Made by a program: the position numbers and the translations under genes. A stretch of DNA of 64,000 nt from positions 29,229 to 93,228 of the forward strand of contig DVJP01000050.1 of assembly GCA_018716725.1 (NCBI GenBank). The letters run 5' to 3'. Position 1 is the stretch's first letter. Each line of letters starts with the position of its first letter. The notes under the pieces are model-generated. The model saw nothing but the letters and a program-made list of their open reading frames with translations. It did no database searches and was not told the DNA's origin. The DNA is from Candidatus Merdivicinus excrementipullorum. Lineage in GTDB: Bacteria > Bacillota > Clostridia > Oscillospirales > Ruminococcaceae. Shown piece by piece: positions 59,271-64,000 of this stretch.

Positions 59271-60287
59271 ATGGCAAAAAAAGTTACCCTGCAGGATATT
59301 GCAGATCAAATAGGCGTAACCAAGGTGTCCGTTTCAAAAGCGATTAACAATCAGCCTGGAATTGGGGAAAGTCTGCGGGAACAGATTTTAAAAACGGCCA
59401 AGCAAATGGGGTACGTCAAAGTCCAGCACACGAAAGAACGCAAAGACTATAAATTTGCGCTGATTTGTGCAAAGCGTTTTTTTCTGGAGGATGAGACGTT
59501 TTATACGACCATTTATTATTATATCAATAAACGCTGCGCCGAAAAAGGGTTTGCCCTTTCGTGTTTTGTAATCAACGATCAGGAGGAGGTATCGGGAAAA
59601 CTCCCCATGCAGCTGCTGACCGAGTCTTTTGACGGGATCTTTATTGCGGGAGAGTTTCAAAAGAACTTTTTAATGATCTTAAACACCCTCTGCGGTGCGA
59701 AAGTCGCCATCGATTTTTACAAACCCGATTTAAACATGGACAGCGTGGTTGTAGATAATTATTACACAGGCTTTACGGTGGCTAATTATCTCATTCGCAA
59801 AGGGCACCGCCATATTGGCTTTGTGGGGAGTATCCAGGATACCTCCAGCATCTGCGACCGTTATTTCGGCTACTTAAAGGCGCTGATGCTTCATGGCTTG
59901 CCGGTGCGGCAGGACTGGCATATCACCAATAACGACTACTTAACAGGCCGCTACTCCTCTGTGAATCCGCTGCCGGAAGACCTTCCCACCGCCTTTATCT
60001 GCCATTGCGACAAGGCGGCGCTGATTCTCAGCCAGCAGCTTCGGGAACGCGGCGTGCGGATCCCGGAAGATGTTTCCTTGATCAGCTTTGACAATACCAA
60101 TATCTGCAATCTGCTGAGTCCCAAACTTACCAGCGTGGAAATTGACCGCAAACAGATTGCGTACTGCAGCGTAAACCAGATGCTGCACAGAATCCAGCAC
60201 CCGGATGCGCCGCCGCAAAAAATTTACCTGGGAAGCAAGCTGATCGAAAGGGAATCTGTGTGGGAATCGGCTCAAATTGAGGAATGA
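59271..60287 (+). CDS. LacI family transcriptional regulator
   Basis: 338 residues from ATG at 59271. HTH: VTLQDIADQIGVTKVSVSKAI with hinge NNQPGIGESLR; then a periplasmic-binding-protein-like effector domain (about 60-335) with DGIFIAGEFQKNF, VVDNYYTGFTVANYLI and SLISFDNTNICNLLSPKLTSV. Expected to bind a sugar and control nearby genes, most likely itself, the divergent DUF1861 gene and the UroD-like gene. The ribosome-binding site is weak (GGTGATAAACGG). Confidence 0.92.
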   Translation: MAKKVTLQDIADQIGVTKVSVSKAINNQPGIGESLREQILKTAKQMGYVKVQHTKERKDYKFALICAKRFFLEDETFYTTIYYYINKRCAEKGFALSCFVINDQEEVSGKLPMQLLTESFDGIFIAGEFQKNFLMILNTLCGAKVAIDFYKPDLNMDSVVVDNYYTGFTVANYLIRKGHRHIGFVGSIQDTSSICDRYFGYLKALMLHGLPVRQDWHITNNDYLTGRYSSVNPLPEDLPTAFICHCDKAALILSQQLRERGVRIPEDVSLISFDNTNICNLLSPKLTSVEIDRKQIAYCSVNQMLHRIQHPDAPPQKIYLGSKLIERESVWESAQIEE

Positions 60288-60475
60288 CGCCAAAGTAAGG
60301 AGCGGCCTTTGGGCGCTGAATAAAAATTTTGCGCTGCGGACAGGGGTTCCCTGTTTCCTTTCATAGAATTGTCCAATATTTCACCTGTTTTGTCCTAACG
60401 AAAAAACACATAAAATGTTATACTGATAGCGTGAAAATTTAACAAAAATGATTAAACTGGAAAGGATGAGGCGAA

Positions 60476-61552
60476 ATGCTGATTTTAAAATACCGGGAAA
60501 ATCATCCGGATTACCGCAACCTGGTAAAAGTGGCGCAAAACTGCTGGGTGGACCATATTCCGCTTTACGAACACGGTATTGGGGAAAAGGTTATAGAAGA
60601 GATTACGGGGAACCGCCCCTATGACCTTTGGTTTTCCAGCGATATGAGCGAGAGCAGGGAAGGGTTCCGCCAATTTTGGGATTTTTGGAAAACCATGGGA
60701 TATGACACCGCTTCTATGGAATTTGGGGTCTGCGGCGCCCTGGTGGGAGGCGGCGCCCTGGGAGCGCATCAGGAGGGGTGCATCAAAGATCGGGAGGATT
60801 TTGAAAAATATCCCTGGGATGAAATCCCGGAACGCTATTTTCAGCGGTACGCCCCCTATATCCGCAATTTTGCGGAAACCTGTCCGGCAGGCATGAAAGC
60901 GGTAGGCGGCGTTGGAAACGGCGTTTTTGAAGCAGTACAGGATATTGTGGGATACATGGATCTTTGCTATATCAAAGCGGACGATGAAGAGTTTTATCGG
61001 GATATTTTCCGGAAAATGGGGGAAGTGGAATATAAAATCTGGGACCGCTTTATGGCGGAATTTTCGGACGTGTTCTGCGTCCTCCGTTTCGGCGACGATT
61101 TGGGGTTCAAACAGCAGACTCTGATCTCCCCGGAGGATATTCGGGAGAATGTGATTCCCGTTTATCAGAAAATTATTGCCCGTGTCCATCAGGAGCAAAA
61201 GCCTTTTCTGCTCCATTCCTGCGGCTGTATTTTTGACGTTATGGAGGATTTGATCCAAACCGCAAAGATTGACGCCAAGCATTCCAATGAGGACCAGATC
61301 GCGCATTTTTCCCAATGGGTGGACCGGTACGGCGACCGGATTGGGAATTTCGGCGGCATTGATACCGATGTGCTCTGCCGGTACTCTCCGGAATATATCC
61401 GGGAATACATTTTGGATTGCCTGGGTAAAGTAAAAGGCCGCGGCGGAATCGCCTTTAGTTCCGGCAATTCCATTCCCGATTATGTGCCGGTGGAAGGATA
61501 TTTGGCTATGATCGAAACGGTGCGGGAATGGCGCGGGGATTCAGCCTGCTAA
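60476..61552 (+). CDS. uroporphyrinogen decarboxylase-like (MtaA-type) protein
   Basis: 358 residues. TIM-barrel UroD family: VGNGVFEAVQDIVGYMDL, RFGDDLGFKQQTLISPEDI near residue 201, HSCGCIFDVMEDLIQT near 243 (His/Cys metal ligands of the methyltransferase branch) and GGIDTDVLCRYSPEYI. The usual N-terminal TPRERV-type segment is missing. No other haem genes are nearby, so it is more likely a corrinoid-type or sugar-pathway-associated homologue than true HemE. AAAGGATGAGGCG precedes the ATG. 188 bases after the LacI gene. Confidence 0.85.
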   Translation: MLILKYRENHPDYRNLVKVAQNCWVDHIPLYEHGIGEKVIEEITGNRPYDLWFSSDMSESREGFRQFWDFWKTMGYDTASMEFGVCGALVGGGALGAHQEGCIKDREDFEKYPWDEIPERYFQRYAPYIRNFAETCPAGMKAVGGVGNGVFEAVQDIVGYMDLCYIKADDEEFYRDIFRKMGEVEYKIWDRFMAEFSDVFCVLRFGDDLGFKQQTLISPEDIRENVIPVYQKIIARVHQEQKPFLLHSCGCIFDVMEDLIQTAKIDAKHSNEDQIAHFSQWVDRYGDRIGNFGGIDTDVLCRYSPEYIREYILDCLGKVKGRGGIAFSSGNSIPDYVPVEGYLAMIETVREWRGDSAC

Positions 61553-61587
61553 GTATATAGATTCTGCGGCGGAAATCAAAATCAAAA

Positions 61588-61620
61588 AAACAGGCCCTCT
61601 TTTTGCGAGGGCCTGTTTAG
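61588..61620 (+). terminator. terminator of the UroD-like gene
   Basis: AAACAGGCCCTC/GAGGGCCTGTTT, 12-base stem with a 7-base loop, ending in TTTAG. Confidence 0.82.
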
Positions 61621-61670
61621 CCTGTCGAAGCAGTTGCCGTTCGGTACAGGGCGGTGTGATATGAAAAATT

Positions 61671-61712
61671 AAAAGGCGCTATCTTATCCAGTATGGAGAT
61701 AGCGCCTTTTAA
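61671..61712. terminator. second strong hairpin
   Basis: AAAAGGCGCTATCT pairs perfectly with AGATAGCGCCTTTT (14 bases, 12-base loop); the better T-run (AATTTTT) is on the minus strand. Confidence 0.65.
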
Positions 61713-61774
61713 TTCGTGAAAGAAAGCGGGTAACGCTCATTTTGCCGGCTCCTGTTTGCAGCTCTAATTTTAAG

Positions 61775-61814
61775 GTCACAAAAAAGTGACTGGGTTATAA
61801 AAAAGTGCGTACTT
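61775..61814. promoter_or_regulatory. dyads upstream of the macrodomain-sirtuin promoter
   Basis: GTCAC-AAAAAA-GTGAC (61775-61790) and AAGT-GCGT-ACTT (61803-61814), with AAAAAAGTG repeated 19 bases apart (61780, 61799). The second dyad touches the -35 box. Possible operator. Confidence 0.4.
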
Positions 61815-61840
61815 GCATGGTGGGAAAAATCCTGTAAAAT
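61813..61840 (+). promoter_or_regulatory. promoter of the macrodomain-sirtuin operon
   Basis: TTGCAT (61813-61818), 16-base spacer, TAAAAT (61835-61840), 77 bases before the GTG start. Confidence 0.6.
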
Positions 61841-61916
61841 AGAAAGTACAGAGTGTAGCAGCATGGGAATTGCTGTGAAAGCCGCCCGGTAAAAGCGATA
61901 AGAAAGAAGGATCAAT

Positions 61917-62696
61917 GTGACGCAGGCAGAAAGAAGAATTTTTCTCATTAACGAATTGCTCCATGAGCAGCCCAGATCCGCCGGACTTAAAATCCCGGCG
62001 GATGAACAGGAGCAGCGGAACCTGCTTCGTTCGCTTATGAATATACGAATGCCGAAACCCGTGGACGAAACCTTTTTAGAGGTGCAGAACGCCTATCTGC
62101 AAGAAGAAATCCGTCGGAAAGGGATTACCGGCCTTTCCGACCTCCTGCCCATACAGCCGGGGCTTTATCTTTGGCAGGGAGATATAACGACCCTGCGCTG
62201 CGGCGTCATTGTCAATGCGGCCAACAGCCGGATGCTGGGGTGCTTTGTCCCCTGCCACAGGTGCATTGATAATGCCATTCACACTTTTGCGGGAATACAG
62301 CTTCGGTTAGCCTGCGCCGATCTGATGAAACGGCAGGGGCATGAAGAAGAAACTGGAACGGCAAAGATTACCCCGGCCTTTAATTTGCCTTGCGATTATA
62401 TCATTCATACGGTTGGCCCGATTATTCGGGGACGGCTTACAAACAAAGATGAAAAATTGCTTGCGTCCTGCTATCATTCTTGTTTGGAACTGGCAGAACA
62501 AAATAGATTAAGAAGCATAGCGCTTTGCTGCATTTCTACGGGAGAGTTCCGTTTTCCAAATGAGAAAGCGGCGCAAATTGCCATTCAGACTGTAAAAGGT
62601 TTCAAAGCGCAAACTCATAGCGAAGTTAAGGTGATTTTTAATGTTTTCAAGGATATTGACTACAAAATCTATCGGGAATTACTCGGAGCAGATTAA
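61917..62696 (+). CDS. zinc-dependent macrodomain protein-ADP-ribose hydrolase
   Basis: 259 residues from a GTG with AAAGAAGG 6 bases upstream. An N-terminal helical extension (1-80) precedes the macrodomain: WQGDITTLRCGVIVNAANS near residue 86, the zinc motif CFVPCHRCIDNAIH (109-122), then TGTAKITPAFNLPCDYIIH and CISTGEFRFP. This Cys/His cluster is specific to the Zn-macro class linked to SirTM sirtuins, which reverse SirTM mono-ADP-ribosylation. The 3' end overlaps the sirtuin gene by 56 bases, so expression is coupled. Confidence 0.93.
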   Translation: MTQAERRIFLINELLHEQPRSAGLKIPADEQEQRNLLRSLMNIRMPKPVDETFLEVQNAYLQEEIRRKGITGLSDLLPIQPGLYLWQGDITTLRCGVIVNAANSRMLGCFVPCHRCIDNAIHTFAGIQLRLACADLMKRQGHEEETGTAKITPAFNLPCDYIIHTVGPIIRGRLTNKDEKLLASCYHSCLELAEQNRLRSIALCCISTGEFRFPNEKAAQIAIQTVKGFKAQTHSEVKVIFNVFKDIDYKIYRELLGAD

Positions 62697-63513
62697 GAAG
62701 CTGAAAAATGAAATAGAAACGGCCGACGCCATTGTGGTCGGCGCGGGCGCAGGTCTTTCCACCTCAGCGGGCTTTGTATACAGCGGCGGCCGCTTCCAAA
62801 AATATTTTTCTGATTTTGAAGAAAAGTACGGCTTTCACGATATGTATTCCGGAGGATTTTATCCGTTTCCCACCCTGGAGGAGCATTGGGCCTACTGGAG
62901 CCGGTTTATTTTCCTCAACCGCTACTGCAACCCGCCCAAGCCGGTGTACCAAAACCTGCTGGAGCTGGTAAAGGATAAAGATTATTTTGTGCTCACCACC
63001 AATGTGGACCACTGCTTCCAGAAGGCGGGATTCGATAAAAAACGCCTTTTTTACACACAGGGCGATTACGGTTTGTTTCAGTGCTCCGAGCCATGCTGCA
63101 GGGAAACCATTGACAATGAAGATGCGGTGCGGCGGATGCTGGCAGAGCAAAAAGATATGCGTATCCCAACGGAATTGCTGCCTGTCTGCTCTCGCTGCGG
63201 AAAACCCCTTACGATGAATCTCCGTTCCGACGACAAGTTTGTGGAGGATGAGGGCTGGCATGAGGCGGCGGAGCGGTATCAACTTTTTCTTCGCAGGCAC
63301 CGGAATATGCGGGTGTTGTTTTTAGAACTTGGCGTGGGATATAACACCCCTGGCATCATTAAGTATCCATTCTGGCAAATGACTGCCCAAAACCCCAACG
63401 CTGTCTACGCCTGTATCAACAATAGGGAAGCAGTTTGCCCCAAAAGCCTTGACCGGCAAGCAGTCTGCATTTATAATGATATCGGGACCGTTCTTCCCGG
63501 ACTGGCCCTTTGA
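62641..63513 (+). CDS. class M sirtuin (SirTM), protein ADP-ribosyltransferase
   Basis: 290 residues. NAD-binding GAGAGLSTSAGF (34-45), TTNVDHCFQKAG with N121, and TQGD with Q140 where deacetylase sirtuins have their catalytic His; this His-to-Gln change is the hallmark of SirTM enzymes, which ADP-ribosylate lipoylated GcvH-like carriers rather than deacetylate. Zinc ribbon cysteines are in CSEPCC (about 148-153) and PVCSRCGKP (about 181-189). AAGGTG lies before the ATG at 62641, inside the macrodomain gene. The usual partners (GcvH-L, LplA2) are not in the window; they may follow or be absent. Confidence 0.93.
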   Translation: MFSRILTTKSIGNYSEQIKKLKNEIETADAIVVGAGAGLSTSAGFVYSGGRFQKYFSDFEEKYGFHDMYSGGFYPFPTLEEHWAYWSRFIFLNRYCNPPKPVYQNLLELVKDKDYFVLTTNVDHCFQKAGFDKKRLFYTQGDYGLFQCSEPCCRETIDNEDAVRRMLAEQKDMRIPTELLPVCSRCGKPLTMNLRSDDKFVEDEGWHEAAERYQLFLRRHRNMRVLFLELGVGYNTPGIIKYPFWQMTAQNPNAVYACINNREAVCPKSLDRQAVCIYNDIGTVLPGLAL

Positions 63514-63567
63514 ACAGCATTCTATATAGGATAGTATGATGGAATTCAGAGGAAAGGAGCAGATTCA

Positions 63568-64000
63568 ATGCAGTATGAGGAATTCAAAAACGGAATCAAA
63601 CTGTCGAAACTGGGCCTGGGAGCTATGCGGCTGCCGCAAGCCGAGCCGGGGTTGGGCAAACCCATCGACCTGCCAAAAGCTCAGGCGCTGATCGACACCT
63701 GTATGGCTCAGGGCGTTAATTATTACGACACCGCCTATATTTATCACGGTGGGAAGTCGGAGACGGTTTTGGGACAGGCCCTTTCCCGTTATCCGCGGTA
63801 GAGTTACTGCATCGCCGACAAGTTCAATATCCAGGCCAATCCGGATTACCGGTTCCAATTTCAAGACCAGCTGGACAGGCTTCAGATAGAATACCTTGAC
63901 TTCTATCTGCTTCATGGCGTAACCGACCTGACGGCGGGAAATTACGAAAGCTGCGGATGCATCCCTTATTTCCAGGAACGGAAGAAGGCAGGGCAGATCA
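63568..64000 (+). pseudogene. aldo/keto reductase with in-frame TAG (cut by window end)
   Basis: AGGAAAGGAGC precedes the ATG at 63568. The family start FKNGIKLSKLGLGAMRLPQ and catalytic-Asp/Tyr region NYYDTAYIYHGGKSE are intact to RYPR; then TAG (63799-63801) interrupts. The same frame continues as SYCIADKFNIQANPDYRFQ and LDRLQIEYLDFYLLHGV to the window end, so only one codon is affected. Either a nonsense mutation or read-through; called broken pending the rest of the gene. It follows the sirtuin by 54 bases and may be co-transcribed. Confidence 0.78.

Larger units (their letters stand above)
61553..61916. other. intergenic region with two terminators and a promoter
   Basis: Holds hairpins 61588-61620 and 61671-61712, the dyads 61775-61814 and the promoter of the macrodomain-sirtuin operon; nothing coding. 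Confidence 0.65.

Noticed and set aside
44757..64000. Assigning everything right of the sigK break to a skin-like element
   Set aside because: No recombinase, phage genes or second sigK half are visible; most genes are ordinary metabolic and regulatory operons, so the element's extent cannot be claimed.

Overview
The window is a chromosomal segment of a Gram-positive, endospore-forming member of the Clostridia. The gene set (complete spoIIIAA-AH, Asp23, NusB, XseAB, IspA, Dxs, TlyA, NadK, ArgR, RecN, UppP) and the GC-rich coding style point to a gut Oscillospirales/Ruminococcaceae-like organism. That placement is inference; no rRNA gene is present.

Layout. 1-2650 (minus strand): a cut-off ECF sigma factor with a secreted Asp/Gly-repeat protein, a small membrane protein and an aldose 1-epimerase-like protein. 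2763-7611 (plus): the eight-gene spoIIIA operon. 7612-8296: a non-coding run of short hairpins. 8297-18497 (plus): a tightly packed, partly overlapping housekeeping operon (asp23-nusB-Kae1-like-xseA-xseB-ispA-PAP2-like-dxs-tlyA-nadK-argR-recN). 18526-26284: a CmpB-like membrane protein, uppP, a Cys-rich mini-protein, a MoxR/DUF58/transglutaminase trio, and a secreted choline-binding MltG-like lytic transglycosylase. 26429-31426: a transglutaminase lipoprotein and a reduced type IV pilus-like operon (platform protein, four pilin-like membrane proteins, PilT ATPase). 31430-31800: a second hairpin array bracketed by two diverged copies of a terminator. 31801-43285: DUF4838 protein, a doubly frameshifted ftsH, two MATE exporters with MarR and Lrp regulators, an ADP-ribosylglycohydrolase, and a PadR/HAAS pair.

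43300-45530 looks decayed: a gene remnant, a DIP1984-family gene followed by a tRNA-like sequence, the N-terminal half of sigK cut where skin elements interrupt it in other species, and a frameshifted choline-binding fragment. 45529-55583 (minus) is one carbohydrate-use operon: two ABC permeases, a binding lipoprotein, a GH29-like hydrolase, a YesM/YesN-type two-component system and a large glycoside hydrolase-like protein. Its promoter carries three helically phased CATGATA repeats. 56141-61552 holds an XRE regulator, a uroporphyrinogen-decarboxylase-like gene left only as two end fragments with a TfoX-like gene and a folded non-coding element between them, a DUF1861 beta-propeller protein, a LacI regulator and an intact UroD-like paralogue. 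The right end (61917-64000) is a zinc macrodomain hydrolase overlapping a class M sirtuin (SirTM), a reversible protein ADP-ribosylation pair, then an aldo/keto reductase with an in-frame TAG.

The most unusual signals are the repeated non-coding hairpin arrays, the sigK truncation, the SirTM/macrodomain pair without its usual partners nearby, the PilT-only pilus operon and the MltG/choline-binding fusion.
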